A DNA stretch of 64,000 bases, taken from assembly GCA_033032175.1 (NCBI GenBank), contig CM065334.1:8367705-8431704 (forward strand). Reading direction: 5' to 3'. The notes below the pieces were generated by a model. It was not told the DNA's origin, made no database searches, and was given only the letters and a program-made list of their open reading frames with translations. The position numbers and the translations under genes are program-made. Below, one piece after another: positions 1-12,600 of this stretch. The stretch is from Saturnia japonica (Eukaryota > Arthropoda > Insecta > Lepidoptera > Saturniidae). How positions within the stretch are numbered: position 1 is the first letter of the stretch; each line of letters opens with the position of its first letter.

Positions 1-1038
1 GGGGTGTTCAAGTAATACTTTTAAGCGGATTTAATGACAAACAAGACGCTTTAGTAGTTTTTTCTTACTTTCGGTGACAAAGGCAGCGAGCAAATATTAT
101 GAATCTTATGTAAGATCTAATAATATAATTTTTTTCTAAATAATATTTATAAATAATAATGCTATTTTTATTAACTTACGTACGTACATACCGATTTTTT
201 GAAATATTTTTTTCACTTCTACTAAAACGGATAAAGTTTGTTTAAATGTACCGACGTTAAAAAAATGAAAAAGCTTCTTAATATTGTGATATTGTTAATG
301 AAAAACTGAAAAAAAACTTTTATCATTTGAGGAAGGAAAGCGTTCACACTTTTCTTATTTCGATTCAGGGATTATAAAAGTTTGCCTACGAAACACATAA
401 AACCTCTTTAAAATTTCAGCCCAATAAAATGTACCTTCCTCTTAAAATATAACGGATTTTCACGTATCACATGTGAATTAGCAGCGTTAAAAAATAATTT
501 CACTGTTATGCTACTACTAAAATAGCAATAATTCCATGCCTAAATATTACCCACTTAGAAAATGATTTACTGCGTGTTTATAAAATCTAGGTAGAATTTC
601 AGGTTATCATTATAAACAAGTTTGCGGCACGAAAGTTGCCGTCGCATGTCACACGACAGTAAAATTGGCATCGTGTTGCGCGGACCCTCCGCCGTCAATT
701 TATTTCTGTTCACGCGAATGTTTTAAATTTAATATTTCTCTTACTTTATTTAAAAAAAAAAACCTATATTTTCATACGCCTATGTAATTATAGAAGAAAC
801 AAATGGGCTTTGTAGGTACCGCATTTGATGTCTAGTGTCCACATATTTTTATGTTTTTAAAATGCTCGCTCAGCAGATATTTAGTTCGCACATTTGAAGT
901 GCCATAAAGGCGGCGCAGCGTTCGATAATTGTGAGAGAGAGAGATGGAGAACGAAAGCTACATTGTACCTATATTATAAGAAGTTACATTTCTATCATTT
1001 GTACGATGCTGCATGCGCATTTTTATCAATATTAAATA
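1..1038. other. Gene-free AT-rich stretch
   Basis: No open frame of note on either strand. A small CpG-dense patch lies at about 625-720 within otherwise AT-rich DNA, and a short GA run at about 932-945. Nothing else is recognisable. Confidence 0.5.
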
Positions 1039-1265
1039 CTAGCTGTGCCCCACGGTTTCGCCCGTGTTAATTTTATACGACAAACATCGCCAACGCATCC
1101 GTGTAGGCAATTTTTTATACTTTATCTAAAATTATCGAAATTTTTGAGAGAAATAAATTAATTTTTCAAATTATAATATAGCCTATGTTACTCGCTGATA
1201 CTGTAGCTTTATATTGGTGAAATGAATTTTTAAAATCGATTCCAGTAATTTTTTAGTTTTATCCA
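1039..1265 (-). mobile_element. Helitron fragment, family E (3' part)
   Basis: Reads on the minus strand towards a 3' end at CTAG followed by T. The end is preceded by the stem CACGG/CCGTG and GGGCACAG. Similar tails occur at 15356-15487 and 39414-39636. The 5' end is missing. Confidence 0.6.
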
Positions 1266-1339
1266 TTAAACAAAAAAAAAAAACAAATCTTTCCTTTTTA
1301 TTATATCTATTACTCATACATTAATTACTGGTTTCCGTT

Positions 1340-1435
1340 GACACTTTGAACCATGGCATGGTGGTAGAGCTTTTTCTAATGCCCGCCTGGCTAGCTACCA
1401 CCCGGCAGCTGCAATTGAGAGCCATAGACGATTCG
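1340..1435 (+). repeat. Family K SINE fragment
   Basis: Matches the middle of the tRNA-derived SINE seen at 59830-60085, including the stretch that reads as 'gtggta...cttttctaatgcccgcctggcta'-like text. It is a fragment with no tRNA-like head. Confidence 0.45.
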
Positions 1436-1639
1436 GATTCCTGGATTCCGGTTGTATTTCAGTCCCGAAAATTTCAGGATACGTAATTTCGTACGCAATA
1501 CCATAGGCATCACTAGACCAGGGGTTCATAAACTTTAAAGGTAACGGAACACCAACCAAATACTTTTTATTTTATGGAACCCCATATTCAAATGATTACA
1601 AATCAACACTGAAATATACAAAACAATTTTTTTTTTAAA

Positions 1640-2156
1640 TCTATACAATTAATAAAATTGAAGTGTCTGTTTGTAATGTCAAAATAATAGTTTTTTACTA
1701 AATACATATGAAAGTATATACGATACCTATAACAAAAATCCCAATTTTAATTTTTTTCTGTCTGTCTGTCTCTTTGTTCCGGGTAATCTCCAAAACGGTT
1801 GGACTGATTTTGACGGGAATTTCACTGATAGATAGCTAATGGTATAAGGGAGTAACTTAGTCTAAATTTATTTTAGAAAAAGAATTAGGGTTCCGCACAA
1901 ATAATAATAAAAAACTGGTCATGGTGAATTAATATCGGGCGCTTAAATGGCTTATGCTGAGTAAACCATAAGAGATATAGCAAATTAATGTACCACATAA
2001 TTATAGGCATTAAAAAGGACCTACAAAAAAGTCCGGGCCAGTATACACGTATCTTCTAAGGAACACCCGAAATAAGCCTTTTTATCTTTCAAATAGCCAG
2101 GAGCGACAGAACAAAATTCACGCAGGGCATTCTGTAGTCCACGTGAGCGAAGCTAG
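1640..2156 (+). mobile_element. Non-autonomous Helitron, family A
   Basis: Starts A|TCTATACAATTAATAA and ends in CTAG|T, so both Helitron boundary rules are met. The last ~10 bases of the usual GCCGCGGGCACAG tail are deleted just before CTAG. No coding capacity. This is the commonest family in the window. Confidence 0.7.
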
Positions 2157-2370
2157 TTTGTAATATAATTGAAACACATTATTCTTAACTTAAAGTTTTA
2201 ATGTGAAGAATGAAATTGTTCTACTGTTTTATGAATAATTGTTTTATAGTTCGGTATTATGTCCGACAATTGTATATAACAGTGGTTTTATGTAATAGCT
2301 AATTATTAAATAATTTTGACAGAACCCTGATTACCATTCTACAGAACCCCTAGGTTCCGCGGAACCTAGT

Positions 2371-2545
2371 TTGGGAATCCCTGCACTTAGAGTGTTGCCG
2401 ACATTGAACCTCCTACTCGAAAGAGCTCTGGAACCCCTACGTATCGCAGGAATACGACACAAGGTTATTTGGCTGCGATATTCTGTAGTGTGGAGTGGAC
2501 TGTTTAAGGAAAGAGAGACATCTCCAAAGACATTTCTCTGTGCTC
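2371..2545 (+). repeat. Interspersed repeat, family L
   Basis: Shares the block around 'gttgccgac..ttgaacctcct..gagctctgga' with copies at 33060, 44760 (inverted), 47465, 52235 and 63325. A 93-codon open frame here is part of the repeat, not a gene. Confidence 0.6.
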
Positions 2546-2728
2546 TACCTGTGTTAAAATTTCATTTTGTCAGTCATTTTGTTTTTTCAGATGATTTGAT
2601 CAGTTTGCGTTTGCGCCAACTCGGCTCCGATACGAATCATTCGATTACTTAGATTTTTTTTTTGCGATACAAATAAGACGTAATATGTGTATAGGCATTT
2701 TAAATCATTTCTGGTCATTTTAATTTAA

Positions 2729-3080
2729 CTAGCGGTCGCCCATTATCGAAATTCGACCAGCGACTTCAATCATAGACTATTTTCTGTTTGACATTTGCAG
2801 TATGAACCTAAATAATGAATATTATATCACTTGCTGTCACTTTTCATTGAGTGACAATGTCAATATATTGGGGGGTCTAAATTGAATGACACTGGTGGGG
2901 TTAAGATTCGCAGTATTAATAAATTTAATTTAATATATTAGTAACAGATATTGTAGATAAATTTTAGCTTTTTTCACACCTTATCCGTATAAACTTTAAC
3001 CATGCCAAATCTCAAAGACTTCCGTGCACGCAATACGCTTAAAAAGGTGTCTGAAATTTTCTTCTCACGTATTAATATTA
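2729..3080 (-). mobile_element. Non-autonomous Helitron, family D
   Basis: On the minus strand it ends with a diverged form of the palindrome GGTCGAATTTCGACC, then a short spacer and CTAG|T. The 5' end near 3080 is diverged. Full-length relatives are at 15956-16311 and 60485-60819. Confidence 0.65.
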
Positions 3081-3387
3081 CGATTAAGTGAATACTAATC
3101 TCTGTAGGATAACGTGTTTGTCTTGGGAACTTAAGTCTGAATAAGTTTAACGTGTTAATTTTAAGTGTTATAGAAATAAGTAGTTACTTTATTTTAAAGG
3201 AAGTTAGAAGATGTTCGATTTTTTTAACTTACTTTTTCTGATTAATATATCTGGTCATTTTATTATAATGATTTATATTAACCTGTAAAAATAACATATT
3301 ATGTTAATATGGAGTTTTATGTGTAATTAAGTTGATATTTGTTTTGAGAATGTACGGTGTTATAGAAGGTGTTTGTTTATTTTTAAC

Positions 3388-3750
3388 CCTCGACGTAAAA
3401 AGAGGGATGTTATAAGTTTAACGTGTGTATCTGTATATCTGTCTGTGGTATTATAACTTTCAAATGGCTGAACTGATTTTTATCTAGTTTTAATTGTTTG
3501 AAAGGTTATTTATTTAATCGTGAGTGTTCTTTGCTATAATTCAAGAAAATCTTTTCAGGTGTTTGAAGTTTTTAAATAGATATGAGCATCTTCCACACGT
3601 CTGATTGAGCCGAGATTTGATATTCTGTCACTTCAATGATATTTGTAAAACCTTGACCTGATGCTGTAGCGTCAACTTACAGCAGAGATATCGTGTTTGG
3701 GCACATGGGAATGGACTCAATGAATAGGTTACTTGTGTCGAGGTTAACAA
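3388..3750 (+). repeat. Interspersed repeat, family I
   Basis: Carries the 'gagcatcttccac..gtctgattgag' block and the later 'acttacagcagag' block. Copies are at 5520 (+), 23330 (-), 31840 (-) and an inverted pair at 61030-62460. Ends not defined; class unknown. Confidence 0.55.
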
Positions 3751-4067
3751 ATTTTTAATTTTTTTGACTGATAATTTTTAAATGTTTTATATGATATTAT
3801 TACGTATTATTATTTATTACGTATAATTTTTATACAGTACTCGAACTTTTCATTACCTGTCCATCTGTAGACAATCCCGAAATTCCGGGATCGAATTCTC
3901 TAGAGTCAGTCTTTCGATACATGGTCACTAAGCATCAGGCGGCCTAGTCAAATTACCTTTCTACATTCGTTATACAAACAGTAAACGAAGACATGTATGA
4001 AATTGACATATCTCAGCGTTTAATCGCCTGAGGGCCTAGCCAAGTTGTTTCTACGATGGATTCACTA

Positions 4068-4335
4068 ACGAAAACGTAATAAGAAAATATTTAACAAAAA
4101 AGAAAAGCAACTTTAATGATTTTGAAGAGTTCCCTGGTGTATCTTCGAAGTTGAAGGTCTAATGCTAATGAAATTAAAATGGGAGACCACACTTGAGGGA
4201 TCCCCTATAAAACGAAACAAAGAATCATCCAAATTGGTTTGTAAACAAATAAGTTATGGCTGAACATTCATAAAAAAATATACATTCGAATCGAGTAACC
4301 TCTTTTGTCTCGTGTCTTTTGTTAAAGTCGGTTAA
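4068..4335 (+). repeat. Interspersed repeat, family G
   Basis: Contains the block 'gatgattttgaagag..cttcgaagttgaaggt', also at 39858 (+), 22515 (-), 47290 (-) and 55600 (-). Class unknown. Confidence 0.55.
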
Positions 4336-5074
4336 AAAATGTATAAACTAGACGTTAATAAGTAATTATTTAACGTTTATTGACGTTTATTGTAATTGAT
4401 TTAACGTTAAAATAAGTCAATACCATACTTTTTTTTTCGTTTTCGATAGCTTTAGCGATTGTAGAAAGGCGACATGGTTAGGCCCCCTGATAAGATTGTG
4501 ACCGTAAAGCATAAACCCTATAAACGATAAATAAAAATAAAAATTGTTGGTGAATTTTAATACCATAGAATCAAACTTCGGCATTTAGTGTATTGTCATC
4601 TCACAGCAATAAAACTAAATAAACAGCAAAAAGAAAAGAAATGATACATTTTATTTAAGATATATAATATCAGTCTTACAAATAATTTAATATTTACAAC
4701 CGATATCACTTACATTAAAATATATTATTCTAAAATGCTTTTTCACCTGGCCCCGCTACTGTGGGACTTTCAATTTATTATTTCTTAAATTCTTACTTCA
4801 AATTTTTATTAATTTGAAATTAGAGATAATAAATTATCGTTCATCATATAAATCACCCTGGGGGTTAAGTTTTTCTTAACTCAAAATGGGGGATAACGAC
4901 CTCTTGTGACCGTTGGGAACTTATTTCTTGAAGGCGGTAGAATGCTCAAACAAAATTAAGAGCGGCGTTAAGGTATTCTACGGGGAAAAATGGCAAGAAA
5001 ATATTTTTTCTCATTAGTTTCCGTACTCTATGTTAAAGCTAATAAGCTTTGATTGACGTGTATTTTATTAAAGA
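4336..5074. other. Gene-free stretch
   Basis: No coding region or repeat copy recognised. A short perfect hairpin TTAAG-TTTTT-CTTAA lies at 4865-4879, too small to interpret. Confidence 0.4.
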
Positions 5075-5452
5075 CTAGTTGTGCCCGCGGATACGCTCAC
5101 GTGGATTACAGAATCGGGCACACGCGCGAATCTTGCTCCCCCGCTCCAGGCTATTTTAAAGACTATAATGCTTATTGTGGATGTTCCTTAGAAGATTGAC
5201 GTATACTCTCCATGACTCTTTTGTAGGTCTTTCTAATGTCAAGAATTACTTAGTACATTAATTACTCAGCGTAAGCCATTTAAGCGGTTATTTTTCTAAA
5301 ATAAAAGTATCGTAAGTTACTCCTTACAATCGGTCAAAATCGGTCCAACCGTTTCGGGGATTACCCGGAATTGCTTTTTGCTAAAGGTGTTTTCATATGC
5401 ATTTAGTAAAAATCTGTTATTTTGATATTACAAACAGACACTTCAATTATTT
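5075..5452 (-). mobile_element. Helitron, family A (5' end lost)
   Basis: CTAG is preceded by A on the plus strand and followed by the standard family A body. The terminal TCTATACAATTAAT at the other end is replaced by AT-rich sequence. Confidence 0.6.
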
Positions 5453-5519
5453 TTTTAAATTATTTATTTAAAAATAAATAACTACACACACGTAAGTAAT
5501 TAATTTAATACCTACAACG

Positions 5520-5900
5520 TAAACAGAGGCGTCTTATAAGTTTAGCTTATGTGTGGCATCGTTTAATATAATCATTTAAACCGATTTTGATGTAGTTTTT
5601 TGTTCGTTTGAAAGATGACTTGGTCGAGATGGTTCTTAGCTGCGATTCAAGAAAATCTGTTCATCCGTTTAAAGATTATCAGCTCTTTTCTAGTTGAAAA
5701 TAGATGTGAGCATCTTCCACAGGTCTGATTGAGTCGAGATTTGGTATTCTGTTACTTCAATGATATTAAAAGACCATGGTGAACTTGATCTAATGATGCA
5801 GCATCATCTCCTACTCCTGTTATACTCCTCAGTAACTTACAGTAGAGTTATCATATTTAGGCTCATTGGGATGGTCTCAACGAATAACAATATAAATTGT
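5520..5900 (+). repeat. Interspersed repeat, family I
   Basis: Same order of blocks as the copy at 3388-3750. From 5900 to the poly(A) signal at 6305 nothing is recognised. Confidence 0.55.
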
Positions 5901-6304
5901 TTTGGAGGCTTTTAAAATTAACAGACAATAAGTTTAAAAAAAATGCGTGCACTTATGTACGCATTTAAGAAATGATACTTCTTTGACATAGAAAGAGAAT
6001 AGTAATTTAAAGTAAAGTTAAAAGATAATTATTAATTTTAATCCATTTCACTGATTATCGTATTTTTTAATTGTGTAAAAATAATTTAACTCAATGTAAA
6101 TAAGCACCTATAAAAAACACAAATGTCTCATTTTTACAAACCATTTGTAAATTGAAATTGAAAACCTCTACTAAACGCCAAAAAAGAAGTAACTTCAAAA
6201 ATTTGGGGGGCGGCTGGTAGTGAAATATGTAAGATTGAGAATTTATGTTCTTACATTAGGTAAGATTTATATTGAATTTAATCAGAAATCAATATTATAT
6301 ATCA

Positions 6305-6310
6305 TTTATT
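6305..6310 (-). terminator. Poly(A) signal of the large minus-strand gene
   Basis: AATAAA on the minus strand about 37 bases downstream of the final stop (6347-6349). It supports this as the true 3' end of the gene. Confidence 0.6.
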
Positions 6311-6346
6311 AAGATAACTGCTCTAATTTATAAAGTAGCTATTGAC

Positions 6347-9300
6347 TTAGCATCTACAATTAAAGTTATTACAAGTTTTGCAATATATAGGCCATAAAAT
6401 ATAATATTTACTATTTCCTAAACGATTGAAATCGATATCCAAGAGCCAGGGAGTCGTATCAAAATTTATATTTTTAACTATTGCAGCCTCTCCGTAATTG
6501 TTTCTTAGTAAATCTTTCGCTAAATTTTCTATTTCTTGTGCGTTATATATACTTGGTCCGTGTATTACAGGTATGAAGTTGTAAACACCGCAGTTTTCCT
6601 CTTCAAAAACAATTTTAGCTTTTAAAACTCGCATATTAGAATACCATCCTTTGAAAGCTATATTCGGATATTTTTTTTTAACTATAAAGTCATTTTTACT
6701 AGACGGTTCGTTAGAAATCCCCAGTCCTAATGGAAATGTTTTACTTTATTTGAAGTAATCGCTAAAACTTGATTTTAAGGTTTCCAGCAATGGATACATT
6801 TGTAATGGAATCGAATTAGATTGTATTTCAGAATTTGCTAAAGGTTTAGATGATTTTTCCAGTTTTGCGATATCAGATCCAATAATAGAAGGTTTACGTG
6901 GATTTCTTATCTTTGGACATGTCCTTTCTTGTATTGTGGATGGCGAAGCTTTGATTGAAGCTAGTTGAGGAGGTATAGGAGTTATTGTTGAATAAGAAAA
7001 CTTAGGAGTGTCAAAGTCAGTTTGAACTGTAGATATCGAAGGAGACGTGTCTGTAGGTAAATTACATATTTGATTGTAACCAGGAATTTGAGTATTTACG
7101 GGTAAATTATGAGTAGATGGTGAGAAAAGGGGGTTCAATGCTTTATCTGAGATATTAGTTGATAATGAATATATTGCAGGTTCTGTGGAAATAGATAAAT
7201 TTGAATGTCTTAACGTTTTTAGATATTGGGAACAACAATTTATTGAAGGATATGTTTTACTTGAGGTTGAAGCCGCTGGGACTGTTTTAAAAATCTGTGG
7301 AGGTTGAAGCAAATATTTTTTTGGTTTATTAGAATTCTGATTTTCTGGTATAGAATTAAGTATTACTGTAAGTGGTTCAGGTGATGTCTTGGTATTTTCC
7401 TAAAGTTAATTTTTGATCTAATGTACTAGCATAAGGTTTTGTTCCAGTATTATCTGTATAAGAAATATATTCTTTATTAAAAGTGTTAGGTATGGTATAG
7501 ACAGGTGGTTGAAGTTTAGAGCTCAATTTATGGTTTAAGTTAAATATATTGGTAGGTCTAAAAGCAAATAAATGTGGTGAATTTAAACTTATCGCAGATA
7601 ATTTTGTTTGTGAAGGTATGTGTTCAAAGTTTGTTGGTGTTATTGTAGGGATTTGGGTTATTTCTTTATTGACAAATTGTTGCAATTTTGGTTTGTTTTT
7701 TTATGTGGATGGTAAAACAGATATAGTACTTACTGGAAGAAACGGGGCAGAAACTGGTGTTATTAGGGAATCTATTGATAATGTTGGTGAAGAATATTCG
7801 TTACTAAAAGTAAGTGATGAGGAAGATGGTACTGTATTTTGGAGTGAAGGTACACGGAATTTAGTATCAGTTCGATCATGCGGTAAATAATCAAGATAAT
7901 TTGCAGTTGATAAAGGTTCGGTAATCGCTGCGGCTGGTATAATGGTAGGTTTTACATTCAAAGAAATTAACTTTTGTGTTAATGTATCTGTAGGTATGTT
8001 ATCGTTGCTTGTTAATTGTGACGGAATGGATACTTTGGGCAAAGCAAAATTTGTCTTTAGTCGTGAAGGTAAGAATGGTGAAAATTTGAAATGTATCATA
8101 CTTACTTCAGGAAAATAATCTGGTGGTTGTGTGGTTGACAGTAACTGTGTTGTGGTAGCAGAAATTGGAAGGTTACTAATTCTTAAGTTTGTTGATAATG
8201 GCTGTTTATAGTTCACCTTATGTGTGGAATTTGTTCCACTGTAGTTAGGCAAAGGAAATGTTGAAGATATAGTGTTTAGTGGGTAATATGAAGGTGAAAA
8301 GTAATTATTAGAATATCGATTGTCTGAAGGTATGGATATTTCTAATTTTAATTTGTCTAGATCTTTATCTGACCATGAAAGATTTGAATTTGCAATAAAT
8401 TTAAATGGGTTCGTAGACACAGATGTTATTGAGTTTGAAATTGTGTTTGAGGATGGAATAAATAATGCAGAACTGGTTAGCGGTGTAATAAGTGATGACG
8501 TTATAGGCTCTGAGTTTGTTTTAGCACTTGGAGGGAATTCAATAGAATGAGTTATTGCAGGTGATGGTTTTGAATATTGTGGAATGGATAAAGCCGGTGT
8601 TAACAATGGATCGAAAGACCATTTTTCTAGTAGAGTTTCAGGTATTTTATTTGGATTGAGTATTTTGGGAGTAACCGTATTATTAATGTCGTTGGATGTA
8701 AATTTTAATATATCCAATAATATTGGTTGGGATGAAAGAGACGGAATAGAACCATTATGACGAATTCGTCGAAGTTATCCTATTGATTTAGGATCGAAGA
8801 AATCTGTTTCAGTATTATTTAAAAGTTGGTTTGATGATAAAGATTTATCAAGGGTATATGTTATTAATGATACCTGCTTTGAGTGAGAGGGTGCAAATTT
8901 ATGACTGCTTGATATTATTGGGTCAAGGGTATTACGGTTTAAGTAAATAGGGTTTGGACTAGATGACGGACTTGTTTTAATAGGTTTTGTTACTAAATTT
9001 TTGAAGGCTCTTTTGGGATAAGTAATAGGTGACCATGTTATAGATTTTTGGTGAGGAGGTTTGGAATGAGTTTTTAAATCATTAGAAGCAGGTTCGAAAA
9101 TGTTTACTTTGGTTAATAATGGTAGTTGTATTATTTTTCTATCCGCAGGAGTTAGTGAAATCATTGACGAATAATGTAATATAGGTTTTGAAATATTTGG
9201 AGTAATAATTTTATAGTCAGAAATGGGTACCAAACCCTTCATTTTATAATTATTTGAGCGAAAATCACGATCAGATAATGAAGGGACAGGTGTTGTAATA

Positions 9301-9690
9301 GGTGGAGTTAATTCATTAACACACATTAAATTTCTATATTTTGGTTTTCTTAAAGCTAATATTGTTTTTGGTAAAAAGTCTTTAGACAAATTTGGTATTG
9401 AAACTAAAGTTTGTGGATAAGCCCAGTGTTCGTTTGCCCGTTTTGTTGAATTAGGTACATTATTCAAAGTGGGTTTTTTCGATAATGTAATTGCTCCTGT
9501 TGGCAATTTTAAGGCTATATCACTTAAAGTACAGGGTGGCGGTACGACATACTGTAATGTCGGTATAACTGAAGCAGGAGGATGTATCAATGAAGAAGAA
9601 TCTGGGTCTTTTGAAGTTAGTATATCTTTTGAAAAGCTAGGAAATAATGTGCTTGTATCACTGGGTTTCAAGACATTGGAAAAATAATTT
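6347..9690 (-). pseudogene. Disrupted 3' third of the large gene
   Basis: This is the part of exon 2 that carries all five lesions. The segment 9690-8778 is open, then TAA at 8775-8777. The same frame reopens and runs to TAA at 7701-7703, then reopens again to about 7395, where the frame shifts. The new frame runs to TAA at 6746-6748 and reopens at once into the C-terminal 132 codons ending at 6347. Composition stays Ser/Thr/Pro/Ile-rich across every break, so this is one former reading frame rather than several genes. No GT-AG intron that removes the stops was found. Either the region is decaying or the assembly has small errors here. Confidence 0.55.
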
Positions 9691-12600
9691 TGTGATGTAA
9701 TAAATAGGCAGAACTCTTGCTTGAGCCGGTACAGATAAAGTTTGTTTTCCCATCGATTCATGAAAATTTGTGAATGGAGTAATGTTCTTTATATATGGAT
9801 CATTCTGCACTTTTGTAGGATCCTTAAGAGTTAATAATGTTTGAGCCGTTTTCAGTGATGGTGATGATGATGAAGTTAGTGGAGTAGCCTTAGTAGTTTC
9901 AAAAATTTCAGGAACAATGATTTGTCCTTGAGAAATAGGAGCCAAATTTATATCAAATTGAAGTTTATTCATACTGTTTATCATCAATGAAGGTGATGTC
10001 AAAGTTGTAGAGCTTGGACATATTAACTTTGGAATTGAATTGGTGGAAATAGTATCCTTAGCATCAGTTGATGGTGATGTGAGAATACTAGTATAAGTTA
10101 GACTCGGTAATGGAGCGGGGGTAACTTTTCTTGGTATGGTTTTATCACAAAAATTATGATAGTTTGGAATATAAATTCTTGAAATAGGTGGTTCAGAGGT
10201 TTTTGTTTTTATAATGTGTGGAGAAGATTTGGAAAAATTCATGCTACTCAGTGCAACACATGATACATTTGTAGGCAACATAGATGAATATGGAATATTA
10301 CGTGAAAAAGTTTTCAAAGGCTTCATTAATAAATTATTATTACTTATATCAACTGAAGAATATTTAGGAAAACTCAATAATGGTGAAGATTTAGTTTTTA
10401 TAACATGGGTTTCAGGTGGACCCTCAGATTTTGTACCATATTTATAATGCATAAAGTTATCTGTTTTAGAATGAGTATCTATAATATGTGGTTGTATTGG
10501 AATATAATTATCTCTGTTACATTCACCGAATTTAATTTTAAAGGTTGACAAATTATTTACTTTAAATTCTGGATTATTATTAACTATTGTAGAATACCTA
10601 CTGTTTTTATATAGATTATCTTCAGTAGGATTGTTATAATCATTATTATGAAGGCTTGTTTCTTCAATTCCAGGCCCTGGTATTATTTTATAAGTAGCTT
10701 TATCTTTGTGACTTTTCATATCAGCTTTGAAACTAGGTCGAACATATTTATTGTATGAGTTGGTAGGTGTTTTAATATTATTATTTTTAACAACAACATT
10801 AGTTTTTAAATCTACTACAGATTTTGAAGGAAGTGTTGATCGATAAATATTTTCATTAGATGCTATCAATTTAGGAAGATTTGTTTTGGGTATATCGAAT
10901 TTTACGGGATAATGTTTGTCTTTGCAGAATTCAGGGTATTGCAAGTTTGTTTGTGTATTGTAGGCATAAACATTGGTTTGGAAATTATCAATAATAGTTT
11001 TAGGTGTCTGTACACTATATTTTCTATGTTTAATGGGAAATAAATTGAAGTAAGGGTTATTTAGACCAAAATCTTGATGAATCGGTAAAGAATTTACCTG
11101 TTTGAGTGCTATATTTGGTATTTTAAATTTATTTAGAGAATTATAAACTATTTTGTCTTCATTATTATTAAAGAAACCCGATTGTTTTGATTTAATTTTT
11201 TGAAAATTAGGGAATCTTGATGTTAAATTTTTTATTTGAACAGGAACTGTCAGTGAATTCATTGAAAAATTATGAAAAATTTTAGGTTCTTCAAGAATCC
11301 TTGTTTGAAAGGAATCTTTATCTGTTTTTAATTGAGTAAATTTTTCCTTCCCTTCACTTACAATATCGGATGTGACCTCTTCAAAAATTGGTTCCTCTTT
11401 GGAAGTCGTAAAACCTAAAATTATTTGTCCTGTATCAAAATTATAGACTTCGTTGTTATTTGATTCCATTTCAACATATGGCTTTATTGGTATATCAAAT
11501 TTCGTATTATTTATTGTTAATATATTATGATCATTTATATAGGATTCATTATGTTGTATCTCATGTGGGTTGATAGGTATAGTTACATCAAACATTGGAG
11601 TCTGTAATGGCAAAGATTGCTTAGTACTGTCTTTAATACACTTTAAAGGAACATCATAATACTGTGTATTAGATAAATCTGGTAATCCGGTTTCTTTGTT
11701 AAGATCATAAGTATTTACTTTTAGTACGGATTCTTCGTTGTTAGATAATATTGGATATTTAATTTTACTTTTTTTTGTTACAGGTATGTTTTCAAGAGTG
11801 ACGGAGACTGCTGGATCTATATCACCAGGAAACCCGTTTGTTTTAAAATTTGGTAAAATTTCCGGTTTCATTAATTCCAAGTCATCTCTAAAAAAATTGT
11901 TTGTGCTGGTTTCTATCTCGTCAATAGCTTCATTTACAGGTACTATTTCAATAAGTTTTAGTTTTTCTTTTAAATGCCTGTTAAAACTATTATCTCCAAC
12001 AGGAATATTCAGAAAATTCCTATGATATAAATCGGGGATTTTATAATTTGAATCTGCGATATATATATTTGGGCGTAGCTTGCTGTTAAGTCCATTTAAA
12101 TTTCTTAATATATCTTCGTAAGGCATTTCTTTGACTGATTTTACATTTTCCACTCTTAAAGGGGCAGTGCTAAAATTAACTTTCTTAGTGTTTTTACTAT
12201 CCATTAAATATTCATCCCAATCTATTAAAGGAATGAAATTTTTATAATATTTTATTTCATTACAACGGCTTATATCTTGATCTTTCAACGTAACATCAAA
12301 ATAAGGTATTTTAAAAACGGTATCTGTACTAGACTTTGTAGTTTTGATCTTTTCAGAAGTTATCTCGTTGTCTGATTCGATAGGAAAAGTTGTTAGAAAA
12401 TTTTCTTTAGGGGAAATTTCTGTATAACCTTTAGTATTGATAGACGACGTGGGAGGAATTGTAAACTCATAATAATAATTTGAATATTGTGGTCTTGAAA
12501 ACTTGGAACGATATTTCAGTTTATTTTTATATTGTTCACCAACAGTGACATCGATATCACTGATGTATATTTTATGATCTAATTTAGAATTTATCTTATT

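Noticed and set aside
8775..9761. Separate genes for each open segment of the large locus
   Set aside because: Three of the breaks keep the same frame and composition is continuous, so one broken gene is the simpler reading.
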